Source: an uncultured Eudoraea sp. (GTDB taxonomy: Bacteria; Bacteroidota; Bacteroidia; Flavobacteriales; Flavobacteriaceae). Taken from it: a DNA stretch of 64,000 nt. The notes under the pieces are model-generated. The model was given only the letters and a program-made list of their open reading frames with translations. It was not told where the DNA came from and ran no database searches. The stretch spans positions 62,001 to 126,000 of the forward strand of contig NZ_CAMYKG010000007.1 of NCBI RefSeq assembly GCF_947258925.1. Direction: 5' to 3'. A program made the translations under genes and the position numbers. Position 1 is the first letter of the stretch. The number at the start of each line of letters is the position of its first letter. Positions 1 to 8,948 of this stretch are shown piece by piece.

Positions 1-1185
1 CGAAAATGCATCTAGTGTTATAGCTATGTCCTCAAGGGTATGGGTAGTAGTTGGAATCATTCGCAATAAGATCATGCCTTTAGGGATTACGGGATATACG
101 ACAATGGAACAGAAAATACCATAATTCTCCCTTAGGTCCTTGACTAAAGCCATAGCTTCAGGAATACTTCCATTAAGATAAACAGGTGTTACACAGCTGG
201 TAGTTGTGCCAATATCAAAACCTCTTTCCTTAAGTCCGTTTTGAAGCGCATTCACATTTTCCCATAACTTTTCCCTCAACTCCTGTTTTGTGCGCAGCAT
301 TTCAAGTCTTTTTAATGCTCCTTTAACAAATATCATGGGGAGGGATTTAGCGAACATTTGAGAACGCAAATTGTATTTTAAATAATCTATAATCTCCTTA
401 TCAGCGGCCAGGAATGCACCAATACCGGCCATAGATTTGGCAAAAGTGGCAAAATATACATCTATATCATCCTGAACACCCTGTTCCTCACCTGCCCCGG
501 CACCAGTCTTACCAAGTGTCCCAAAACCGTGTGCATCATCTACCAATAACCTGAAATTATATTCCTTTTTAAGCGCAACAATTTCTTTGAGTTTCCCTTG
601 CTCTCCCCGCATGCCGAAAACTCCTTCAGAAATCACGAGAATTCCTCCACCGGTTTGATCTGCCATTTTTGTGGCACGCTCTAAGTTCTTTTTTAAGCTA
701 TCAATATCGTTATGCTTAAATGTAAACCGTTTACCCATATGCAAACGGACACCATCAATGATACATGCATGAGAATCCACATCGTAAACAATAATATCGT
801 CCTTGGAAACCAGGGCGTCAATTGTAGATAATATCCCCTGATACCCAAAATTCAGTAAATATGCAGATTCTTTGTGGACAAACTTAGCCAACTCATCTTC
901 CAATTGCTCATGAAAGTCCGTATGTCCACTCATCATACGTGCTCCCATAGGATATGCAGCTCCGTGTTCTTTTGCCGCATCTGCGTCAACTTTTTTAATT
1001 TCGGGTAAATTTGCTAACCCCAGATAATCATTAATGCTCCAGGTAATCACCTCTTTTCCCTGGAATTTCATGCGGTTAGATATTGGGCCTTCCAATTTTG
1101 GAAAAACAAAATATCCTTCAGCTTGAGACGCCCATTTACCCAAAGGTCCCTTATTTTCTATTATTCTAGCAAATAAATCTTTCAT
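1..1185 (-). CDS. Serine palmitoyltransferase-like alpha-oxoamine synthase (C-terminus cut by window edge)
   Basis: PLP-dependent fold-type I enzyme that condenses an amino acid with an acyl thioester at the start of sphingolipid or sulfonolipid synthesis. 395 residues are visible from the ATG at 1185 (MKDLFARIIENKG), so only a few to some tens of residues are missing. SHACIIDG (about 138-145), DDAHGFG (about 216) and the PLP lysine in TFAKSMAGIGAF (about 250) match the Bacteroidota SPT group. KBL and BioF share the fold, but the TFAKSMAG block favours SPT or the related cysteate acyltransferase. It has its own -7 box and lies behind a terminator that ends the upstream cysteine-synthase-like gene. 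Substrate (serine or cysteate) cannot be decided from sequence alone. Confidence 0.85.
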   Translation of the reverse strand, partial: MKDLFARIIENKGPLGKWASQAEGYFVFPKLEGPISNRMKFQGKEVITWSINDYLGLANLPEIKKVDADAAKEHGAAYPMGARMMSGHTDFHEQLEDELAKFVHKESAYLLNFGYQGILSTIDALVSKDDIIVYDVDSHACIIDGVRLHMGKRFTFKHNDIDSLKKNLERATKMADQTGGGILVISEGVFGMRGEQGKLKEIVALKKEYNFRLLVDDAHGFGTLGKTGAGAGEEQGVQDDIDVYFATFAKSMAGIGAFLAADKEIIDYLKYNLRSQMFAKSLPMIFVKGALKRLEMLRTKQELREKLWENVNALQNGLKERGFDIGTTTSCVTPVYLNGSIPEAMALVKDLRENYGIFCSIVVYPVIPKGMILLRMIPTTTHTLEDIAITLDAFS

Positions 1186-1207
1186 TTGGCCTAGTTTAGT
1201 TCGTTCG

Positions 1208-1215
1208 CAAAATTA
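1208..1215 (-). promoter_or_regulatory. Bacteroidota -7 element of the SPT-like gene
   Basis: On the minus strand this reads TAATTTTG, an exact match to TAnnTTTG, 22 bp before the ATG at 1185. No TTG is seen at the expected -33 distance. Confidence 0.45.
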
Positions 1216-1260
1216 TGGAATTTTGATCACGATTCATAAATTATTTTTATTCGAAATAAA

Positions 1261-1289
1261 AAAGGCAACAGTAACTTACTGTTGCCTTT
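1261..1289 (-). terminator. Rho-independent terminator of the cysteine-synthase-like gene
   Basis: A 13-bp perfect stem (AAAGGCAACAGTA paired with TACTGTTGCCTTT, loop ACT) is followed on the minus strand by a run of T. It lies 20 bp after the stop at 1309 and separates this gene from the SPT-like gene. Confidence 0.85.
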
Positions 1290-1308
1290 ATTTTATAATA
1301 GGTCTTTC

Positions 1309-2349
1309 TTATTTTACATACTGCACAGCTTGTTCCTCTTCCACATTTTTACTGTCGAAAAAGCCTTGATCGCTCATCCATTGATCGTTGTAAATTTTAC
1401 TCATATACCTTGAACCATGATCAGGAAAAATAACAACAACATTGCTGTCTTCCTTGAATTCACCTTTTGCGCTTAATTCCTTTACAGCCTGCATAACTGC
1501 TCCGCTTGTATATCCTACAAAAATTCCTTCCTTGCATGAAATTTCTCTGGCGGTATGCGCACTCTCTTCATCCGTAACCTTAATAAATTCATCAATTGCA
1601 TCAAAATCAGTAGCATCAGGTATTAAATTCTTACCCAGACCTTCTATTCGATATGGGTAAATCTCATTATTATCTATTTTCCCGGTTTCATGATATTTTT
1701 TTAAAACAGAGCCATAAGCATCAACCCCTATGATCCTGATATTAGGATTTTGCTCTTTTAGATATCTTGCTGTACCTGAAATTGTACCCCCGGTGCCACT
1801 GCAGGCAATCAAATGTGTTATATTTCCATTGGTTTGTTCCCAAATTTCCGGACCGGTGGTTTGGTAATGTGCCAGGATATTTAACTCGTTAAAATATTGA
1901 TTGATATAAACTGACCCATTTGTTTCTTCATGAAGCCTTTTTGCTACCTGATAATAGGACCTTGGATCATCTGCGCTTACATGGGCAGGACAAACATAAA
2001 CTTTTGCCCCCATTGACCGCAACATGTCAATTTTATCCTTTGACGATTTTGAACTTACGGCTAAAATACATTCATATCCTTTGATAATACTGACCATGGC
2101 TATACTAAAACCCGTATTCCCGGAAGTAGTTTCTATGATAGTATTGCCAGGTTCAAGAATACCACTCTTTTCTGCCTGTTCTATAATATATGCAGCTATT
2201 CTATCCTTTGATGAGTGACCGGGATTGAATGCTTCTATTTTTGCAAAATAATTACCTTTTATTGCCTCTGTAATCCGATTAAGCCTTACCAGCGGTGTAT
2301 TACCAATTAGATCAAGGATCGAATTATGCGCATTTATTTTGTTTTCCAT
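1309..2349 (-). CDS. PLP-dependent cysteine synthase family protein
   Basis: Fold-type II PLP enzyme of the CysK/CBS family, 346 aa, cytoplasmic. Visible motifs: PLVRLNR (19-25), the PLP lysine in SSKDR (K48), the TTSGNTG loop (74-80), the phosphate-binding GTGGT (185-189) and the serine of GYTSGA (282) that contacts the pyridine nitrogen. The ligand loop departs from classic CysK (NPAGSVKDR becomes NPGHSSKDR), and an acidic tail of about 20 residues follows the core. Such divergent CysK paralogues include cystathionine beta-synthase and cysteate synthase types. Being next to an SPT-like acyltransferase makes cysteate synthesis for sulfonolipids an attractive guess, but ordinary cysteine synthesis is not excluded. 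Confidence 0.85.
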   Translation of the reverse strand: MENKINAHNSILDLIGNTPLVRLNRITEAIKGNYFAKIEAFNPGHSSKDRIAAYIIEQAEKSGILEPGNTIIETTSGNTGFSIAMVSIIKGYECILAVSSKSSKDKIDMLRSMGAKVYVCPAHVSADDPRSYYQVAKRLHEETNGSVYINQYFNELNILAHYQTTGPEIWEQTNGNITHLIACSGTGGTISGTARYLKEQNPNIRIIGVDAYGSVLKKYHETGKIDNNEIYPYRIEGLGKNLIPDATDFDAIDEFIKVTDEESAHTAREISCKEGIFVGYTSGAVMQAVKELSAKGEFKEDSNVVVIFPDHGSRYMSKIYNDQWMSDQGFFDSKNVEEEQAVQYVK

Positions 2350-2418
2350 AAAGAAAGGTTAGTCCGATATATCTTTATATAAAGAATTAAATCTGCGGCA
2401 AAATTACTATTTTTTTTT

Positions 2419-4560
2419 CTAATTAATGATTTTACCCTCCAAATCTAATAGAAAACTGTACTCCTGGGCAGTTTCTTTCAATGCCTTAAACCTGCCGGAT
2501 GCTCCTCCATGACCCGCGTCCATATTTGTATAAAGGAAAAGTGTATTTGTATCTTTTTTATATGACCTTAGCTTAGCTACCCACTTGGCCGGTTCCCAAT
2601 ATTGAACCTGAGAATCATGTATTCCGGTAGTTACAAGGATATTTGGATAGCTTTGTGCTTTTACATTGTCATACGGGGAGTACGATTTCATATAGTCATA
2701 ATATTCTTTCTTATTTGGATCACCCCATTCATCATATTCTCCTGTAGTTAGCGGAATAGAATCATCCAGCATTGTCGTAATTACATCAACAAATGGTACC
2801 GCTGCTATTACCCCATTATAAAGTTCTGGCTCCATATTAACAATTGCTCCCATCAGTAAGCCTCCTGCGGAACCCCCATAGGCATATAAGTGTTCTTTAC
2901 TTGTGTATTTATTGGCAATCAAAAATTTAGAACAATCTATAAAGTCTGTAAATGTATTTGTCTTTTTCAAAAGTTTTCCATCTTCATACCAGTTCCTTCC
3001 TAAATATTCACCACCCCTCACATGTGCTATTGCATAAATAAACCCTCTGTCCAAAAGACTTAATCTGGCAGTTGAAAAGTAAGGGTCTGAGGTACTGCCG
3101 TAGGATCCATAACCATACTGTAAAAGTGGGCTATTGCCATCTAATTTGGTGTCTTTATGATAAATCAGGGATATTGGAACCTTTTTGCCGTCTCTCGCAC
3201 TGGCCCAAAGTCTTTCAGAACGATAATTTTCTTTATTAAATTTATCCCCTAATACTTCCTGTTCTTTCTTTATTTCCTGCTCTTTTGATTCCATATCGAA
3301 ATCAATAATAGCATAGGGAGCAGTCATTGAGTTGTAAACAAAACGGTAAGTCTTCGTATCAAAATCAGGATTTACATAGGAGTAGGCCACATAGGTCTCA
3401 TTATCAAAAGGGATATAGTAACTATTTGAACCATCCCATCTGCTGATCTTTAATTTATTTAAACCATTATCGCGCTCCGTTAAGACATAATAATCCTTGA
3501 AGATCTCTATATCCTCAAGGAGGACATCTTTCCGATGTTCGATAAATTCTTCCCAATTTTCCGAGGAAGTATTTGCCTCACCAACCTTCATTAATTTAAA
3601 ATTGGTGGCATTATCTTTATTGGTAAGAATATAAAAATTATTACCGTAATGATAAATAGAGTATTCCAGGCCTCTTTCCCTTTTTGAAAACAATTTAAAA
3701 TCCCCATTGGGATTATCGGCATTAAGTAGTTGAAATTCAGATGTTAATGTGCTGTATGAGCCAATAATAATGTATTTCCTTGATTTTGATTTGTAAACAA
3801 ATGTGTTAAAGGTATCATCCTGCTCATGAAATATTAATTCATCTTCTTCACTTGACGTACCGAGGACATGTTTATAAATCTTATCTGATCTCAAAGTAAC
3901 CGGATCTTTCTTTGTGTAGAATAATGTCTTGTTGTCATTGGCCCAGACTGCACTTCCTGTGGTATTATCTACTTTATCGTCATAAATCTCATTCGTTTCA
4001 AGGTTTTTGATCTGAATATGGTATTGCCTTCTGCCGATGGTGTCTGTTCCGAATGCTGCAAGTTTATTATCCGGACTTACAGAAACACCTCTTAAATTAT
4101 AATACTCATGCCTCTTTGCAAGTTCATTGCAATTGAATAGTATTTCTTCAGGTGCTTCCAGAATTTTATTCTTACGCGAATAGATGGGGTACTCTTTCCC
4201 GGTTTCATATCTGGTGATATACCAATAATCATTTAATTTGTAGGGTAAAGAAGTATCATCTTCTTTAATTCGACCCTTCATTTCTTCAAACAATTCCTTC
4301 TGGAAAGATTTGGTGTGATAGGTAAGTGTGTCATAATACTTATTTTCCTCTTCCAAATAAGCAAGAACTTCTTTGTTTTCCCGTTCATTTAACCAATAAT
4401 ATTCATCAATCCTTATATCACCATGCTTTTCTAATTGAACAGCCATCTTTTTAGCCGTGGGGGCACTAACAACTTCCATATTTTGATTTTGATTCTGGCA
4501 TGATACTGCCATAATGAGAATTATGAAGAAAACCTTCGTTCTTTTAACAAAGTATAACAT
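2419..4560 (-). CDS. S9 family prolyl oligopeptidase, oligopeptidase B type lipoprotein
   Basis: Serine peptidase of 713 aa with an N-terminal seven-bladed propeller (about 50-450) and a C-terminal alpha/beta-hydrolase domain. The triad is visible: S564 in GGSAGGLL, D649 in HDSQVQYW and H684 in AGHGG. AIAHVRGGEYLGR is typical of oligopeptidase B, which cleaves short peptides after basic residues. The N-terminus has a hydrophobic stretch ending MAVSC, a lipobox with C21, so the enzyme is probably anchored in the periplasm. It starts divergently from ybaB, 63 bp away. Specificity for basic residues is inferred from family resemblance. Confidence 0.9.
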   Translation of the reverse strand: MLYFVKRTKVFFIILIMAVSCQNQNQNMEVVSAPTAKKMAVQLEKHGDIRIDEYYWLNERENKEVLAYLEEENKYYDTLTYHTKSFQKELFEEMKGRIKEDDTSLPYKLNDYWYITRYETGKEYPIYSRKNKILEAPEEILFNCNELAKRHEYYNLRGVSVSPDNKLAAFGTDTIGRRQYHIQIKNLETNEIYDDKVDNTTGSAVWANDNKTLFYTKKDPVTLRSDKIYKHVLGTSSEEDELIFHEQDDTFNTFVYKSKSRKYIIIGSYSTLTSEFQLLNADNPNGDFKLFSKRERGLEYSIYHYGNNFYILTNKDNATNFKLMKVGEANTSSENWEEFIEHRKDVLLEDIEIFKDYYVLTERDNGLNKLKISRWDGSNSYYIPFDNETYVAYSYVNPDFDTKTYRFVYNSMTAPYAIIDFDMESKEQEIKKEQEVLGDKFNKENYRSERLWASARDGKKVPISLIYHKDTKLDGNSPLLQYGYGSYGSTSDPYFSTARLSLLDRGFIYAIAHVRGGEYLGRNWYEDGKLLKKTNTFTDFIDCSKFLIANKYTSKEHLYAYGGSAGGLLMGAIVNMEPELYNGVIAAVPFVDVITTMLDDSIPLTTGEYDEWGDPNKKEYYDYMKSYSPYDNVKAQSYPNILVTTGIHDSQVQYWEPAKWVAKLRSYKKDTNTLFLYTNMDAGHGGASGRFKALKETAQEYSFLLDLEGKIIN

Positions 4561-4589
4561 TAAATATATTTTTTAAGGGCGCAATTTAG

Positions 4590-4597
4590 TAATTTTG
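4590..4597 (+). promoter_or_regulatory. -7 element upstream of ybaB
   Basis: TAATTTTG matches TAnnTTTG exactly and ends 26 bp before the ATG at 4624. No clear -33 TTG is present. Confidence 0.45.
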
Positions 4598-4623
4598 AAG
4601 TTAGCAACACTAAAGAGAAATAT

Positions 4624-4950
4624 ATGTTTGGAGACTTAATGGGTATGATGGGTAAACTAAAAGAAACCCGGGAAAAGGTCAAAGCCACAAAAGAGAGATT
4701 AAATTCTGTTATGCTTGAAGAAAAATCTTCAGATAACCTTCTTTCAGTCACTATAACGGCCAACAGAAATTTGAAAACTATTCAGATCAGTGATGATCTC
4801 CTAAAGGACAAAGAGCAGTTGGAGGACTATCTTGTTCTTACCATAAACAAGGCTATAGAAAAAGCTACTGAGATCAATGAAACAGAGCTGGCAGCGGTAG
4901 CTAAGGAAGGTATGCCTGATATTCCGGGTATGGATTCCTTCCTTAAATAA
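4624..4950 (+). CDS. YbaB/EbfC family nucleoid-associated protein
   Basis: Small DNA-binding protein of 108 aa; family members dimerise and bind DNA as nucleoid proteins. It begins [14 protein letters not shown], the typical Gly/Met-rich helical start, with the central beta strand [18 protein letters not shown] (about 40-57) and a C-terminal helix ending [14 protein letters not shown]. Length is normal for the family. It is not next to dnaX or recR here, unlike in many Gammaproteobacteria. Divergent from the oligopeptidase gene. Confidence 0.9.
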   Translation: MFGDLMGMMGKLKETREKVKATKERLNSVMLEEKSSDNLLSVTITANRNLKTIQISDDLLKDKEQLEDYLVLTINKAIEKATEINETELAAVAKEGMPDIPGMDSFLK

Positions 4951-5059
4951 CATACTATTTATTTAGGAGCACAAACAATTAGTCAAATTGGCTTTTGCAA
5001 AAGTTAATACCCTATGATTTTTCAGCAATTTTTAATACTTTTAGGTAAATACTCCCTGA

Positions 5060-5377
5060 ATGATTAAGATAAACAAGCAAGACAATAACACCTATAATTT
5101 CTCATTGAATACCCCCCACGGCAATGCCTTACTCAATAGTATAGGGTTTTCCAGTGAAGAAGAGATAAAAAATGTTGTAGACAGCCTAAGGTTTCCTGAT
5201 AAACCTCAATATGCGTTTGAACGGAGAACAGATCATAACGGGAATTTTCTTTTTGATCTCAAGGATAAAAAGGGAAAACTCATAGGAAAGAGCCAACTTT
5301 ACAGTTCTGAGGCAGGTATGGAAAATGGTATTAAGAATTTAAAAAATAGACTAGCCCACCTGAAAAAACTTGACTAG
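5060..5377 (+). CDS. YegP family protein (two DUF1508 repeats)
   Basis: 105-aa protein made of two tandem DUF1508/YegP repeats (about 3-50 and 55-105). Each has the pattern F-L-hydrophobic-aromatic followed by S-E-E or S-S-E-A and a helix; the second repeat shows KKGKLIGKSQLYSSEAGMENGI. No signal peptide, presumably cytoplasmic. Its function is unknown beyond the fold. The stop codon (5375-5377) directly touches the stop codon of the convergent threonine aldolase gene with no base between them. Confidence 0.85.
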   Translation: MIKINKQDNNTYNFSLNTPHGNALLNSIGFSSEEEIKNVVDSLRFPDKPQYAFERRTDHNGNFLFDLKDKKGKLIGKSQLYSSEAGMENGIKNLKNRLAHLKKLD

Positions 5378-6400
5378 CTACAAAGTTCTTAGGGTTTTTT
5401 GTAAAATTTCATGCATGTCATCTGTATAATCCATATGGGTTACCATTCGTAATTTTCCTTGCCCCATACCAATAATATAGATTTCCTTGTCCTCTAGTTT
5501 TGCAATAAAATCTTCTGCGCTAAGATAGTTCTCATCTATTTCAAAAATTATAATATTGGTCTCCAGCGGTTCCACTTTTTTAATAAAGGGTAAACTTTCG
5601 AGCAGTAAGCCAATTTCACCAGCTTTCTTGTGATCTTCCGAAAGTCGTTCAATATGATTATCCAGTGCATATATACCTGCAGCAGCTAAATATCCGGACT
5701 GGCGCATACCGCCGCCTAATATTTTCCTGATTCGCAAAGCCCTTTCAATACTTTCTTCGGACCCAACCAATACTGAACCTACCGGACATCCCAATCCTTT
5801 GCTAAGACAAACACTAATAGTATCAAATAATTCTCCATACTGCTTTGCTGACTCCCCTTTTTCCACCAGGGCATTCCATATCCTTGCCCCGTCTAAATGG
5901 TAAGCCAAACCATGCTTTTCACAGACATTCTTAATTCGTTCTAGTTCCGAAAAATCCCAACATGCTCCTCCCCCTTTATTTGTCGTGTTTTCGACACAAA
6001 CCAGTGAAGTTAAGGGGCTATGGTAAAAATCAGGTGGGTTTATCCCTTCCTCCACCTGATCTGAAGTCATCATACCTCTATGGCCGTCTATTAATTTACA
6101 GGAAACCCCGCTATTAAAACTAACTCCCCCACCCTCATAATTATATACATGGGCATATTTATCACAGATTAATTGATCTCCTGGTTTGGTGTGAAGCTTT
6201 ATCGCAGTTTGGTTCGTCATTGTACCACTAGGGAAATACAGCGCGGCCTCCTTATTAAATAACGCAGCTACCTTTGCTTCAAGCTTGTTAACCGAAGGAT
6301 CTGCCTTAAAAACATCATCGCCTACATCTGCAGACCTCATGGCCTCAAGCATTCCCGGGGACGGTTTAGTAACCGTATCACTTATTAAATTGATTTTCAT
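5378..6400 (-). CDS. ltaE: Low-specificity L-threonine aldolase
   Basis: PLP-dependent aldolase cleaving L-threonine or L-allo-threonine to glycine and acetaldehyde. 340 aa from the chosen ATG at 6400 (MKINLISDTVTKP); an ATG 33 bp upstream would add 11 non-conserved residues and overlap the preceding gene. Family marks: SDTVTKPS (7-14), GDDVFKADPSVN (27-38), HLDGARIWNA (169-178) and the PLP lysine in LSKGLGCPVGS (K201). The gene follows the broken metalloprotease by 20 bp on the same strand and may share its transcript. Confidence 0.93.
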   Translation of the reverse strand: MKINLISDTVTKPSPGMLEAMRSADVGDDVFKADPSVNKLEAKVAALFNKEAALYFPSGTMTNQTAIKLHTKPGDQLICDKYAHVYNYEGGGVSFNSGVSCKLIDGHRGMMTSDQVEEGINPPDFYHSPLTSLVCVENTTNKGGGACWDFSELERIKNVCEKHGLAYHLDGARIWNALVEKGESAKQYGELFDTISVCLSKGLGCPVGSVLVGSEESIERALRIRKILGGGMRQSGYLAAAGIYALDNHIERLSEDHKKAGEIGLLLESLPFIKKVEPLETNIIIFEIDENYLSAEDFIAKLEDKEIYIIGMGQGKLRMVTHMDYTDDMHEILQKTLRTL

Positions 6401-6420
6401 AAAATTTTTAGTGTATCTGT

Positions 6421-8755
6421 CTAATTCATACAATCCATACCAATAGGGGAACCATCGGGGATTTTAGGTGATTTTATAACCTTAAATTCCTTAAATTCTT
6501 TATAAAAGTAATCAACCCTTCTGATCATCTCTCTGGCATCTAAATCATCAGTATTTTTTAAGTATAATTTAATTGACCTGAGCTGATTATTGGCAATTGC
6601 ATTTACCTGAGGATGTACTTCTTTATGGGCAGCGAGATTCATGATATGGTAGAGCACACGATAGTTAACAGATTTTTGAACTTCATGCAAATATGGGTCT
6701 TTCAGGTCTTTTTCTATTGTATTTTCAACCAATTCATTTAACACATATTGCAGTCCAATCTGCCGCGTATCTAAACTTTTTTGTTGTATTAATCTGGAGG
6801 CCCTCTCAGGGTGTAGCAATAACCCCAAAGTCATGTCCGAAGCTGTTTCAGGAGCAGAGAGAACATCGAAGGAAATACCTGCCCTGCCTTTAAAAGATTC
6901 CCTGGTTCTGGGATATCCCAGGGCTCTGGGGGGAAATAATGATAATTTTGCCTCAGGGATAGCAATTACATTTGCATCTAATGTTTTTAACAATATCTGT
7001 AGTGCCTTAACCTGTTTGTCTCTTTCAAGGGTTTCAACAGTTTTCTGCCCATCGCCTTTTAAAGCATAGTTGTAGTCGAGACCGCCAATCATTTTCGAAA
7101 CTGCTTCAGTCTGGTATCGGTGAAAGAAATACAGTGGAGCAAAAACATCTTCTAAAATAGTATTTGGTTCATTTTTCCGAATATTTTCAATGGAAAAATT
7201 CTCTATGGCAATTGCTCTGATCTTTAATACATTTTCCAGTTCCTCACTGGCACTTTTGCCGTTATCCCACAAATGTGCTAAGGCATGTGCCCCACCCAAA
7301 GGCCTTGCATCCTTATCGGACATAAAGCGCAATCCTTTGCCGGAGGCTTCTGACAATATCTTATTTAAAGCCTGCTTTTCGTCTGTTCCTTTTTCAAATT
7401 CCGCATAGGAATAGGCAACCGTGGTTTTATCCCATTCTCCAATTCCTGTGTCATAAGCTTCTGAAAAATCTATCTCGCCATTTACAATTTTTAACTGAGG
7501 ATGCGGATAATCCATTACTGAAGCTCTTGAATTGGTACTTGCGGCAAAATTATGGGTAAACCCAAGTGTGTGTCCAATTTCATGTGCAGAGAGTTGCCGT
7601 ATGCGGGCCAAAGCAAGTTCTAGCAGCTCATCATAATTATCATCATTATCTTTAAATGGACTGTTTGATAGCGCCTGAGCGATTAAAAAATCCTGGCGTA
7701 TCCGCAGGCTACCCAAACTTACATGCCCTTTAATGATCTCTCCTGTTCTTGGATCAGTAATACTGCTGCCATAACTCCAACCTCTTGTGGAACGATGCAC
7801 CCATTGAATTACGTTATACCTTACATCCAAAGGATCAGCATCACCATCGACCCCCTTCGAGCAAGGCAGAACGCACAGGTTCTGGGGTGCCATTGTCCAA
7901 ATAATAAATTATGGGCTCTTCAGCCTCACTAATTTCTGCTTCAGGATCCTTTTTTGATAACCTATGCCGGGTTATAAAGCGTTTGAGAATGGGTTCCTGG
8001 ATAGGGGTTGCATAATCATAATACGAAAATGGATAAGAGCCACTTCTTGGATCAAAAATTCTTTGTTTATAATCTGAGTCGGGTAATTCAATAAACGAAT
8101 GATGCTGGGCAACTGTTATCAGATCCGGATTTGGGCTTACAGACCTGATATATTCGCCCTTGGATTCTCCCTTAAAAGTCAATGTAACATCAAACTCTAT
8201 ATTTTTTGGAAACGCTTTTGTCCTTTCAAGTGCCATGGCGCTTTTAGTCTTATCAAGTTTGTAAGTTCCCTGCTGTTTTTGCTTCAGGCGTTTTGTAACC
8301 CCATGAACATCCTGAACTAAAAAATCACTGATATCAATAATATATTTACCTGTTGATTCTTCCACTATTTTAAAACCAAAAAGTACAGATTTGGCAAAAG
8401 CTTGCTCTACAGATTTTTTTTCTAAATCATTGTCTGTAAGTGCCCTGTATTTTAAATTGGGTTGAATAAGAAGTAGTTTATTCCCCGCTTTTTTAAAATA
8501 TACAACCTGCTCATTTCCAAGTTGTCCTCTATCTAAACCTATATCATTACTTCCAATTCCGCTACTTAGGGAATACACGTACAGAAAAGGCTTTTGAAGT
8601 TCATCAATTTCAAGATAAATCTTATCACTGGTAGTGTCATAATAGAAGTCATAAAAACCTTCATATTTTTGAAACGCTTTGCTCTTTTCAGTGAATTGAG
8701 CAATGGAAAATTGACAAAAAATAAGTACTAGTATAAAGGATAATATGTTTCTCAT
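6421..8755 (-). pseudogene. Zinc-dependent metalloprotease (DUF5117/DUF4953 family), broken by an internal frameshifting deletion
   Basis: Two overlapping reading frames together make one secreted metalloprotease. The upstream part (8755 to 7841, 304 aa) has a signal peptide (MRNILSFILVLIFCQFSIA) and the DUF5117-like region (GIGSNDIGLDRGQLG), and ends GTPEPVRSALLEGGRW-stop. The downstream part resumes in another frame at DADPLDVRYNVIQW and carries the zinc site HEIGHTLGFTH (about 7552-7583) to the stop at 6421. Intact homologues, as I remember them, have about 20 residues beginning WNQAFEA between these blocks; these are missing. So this is a deletion changing the frame, not a simple one-base slip. 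The catalytic half has no signal peptide or proper start, so the product is probably inactive unless the reading is a sequencing artefact. Confidence 0.85.
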
Positions 8756-8948
8756 TGTTGCGAATTAAGCGCTAAATTTAGATAAATTCCGCTAATATCT
8801 GTATTAATCTTGGTACTTAGTGAAAATAAATAAATCCGCATTAATCCGCTGGATATTTTAATGTATAGCTAAAAAACAAGCAGGATTATTTTGAAATATC
8901 TATTCATAAGCTGATTAAAATCCACTATATTGAAACAAAGTAATTTGT

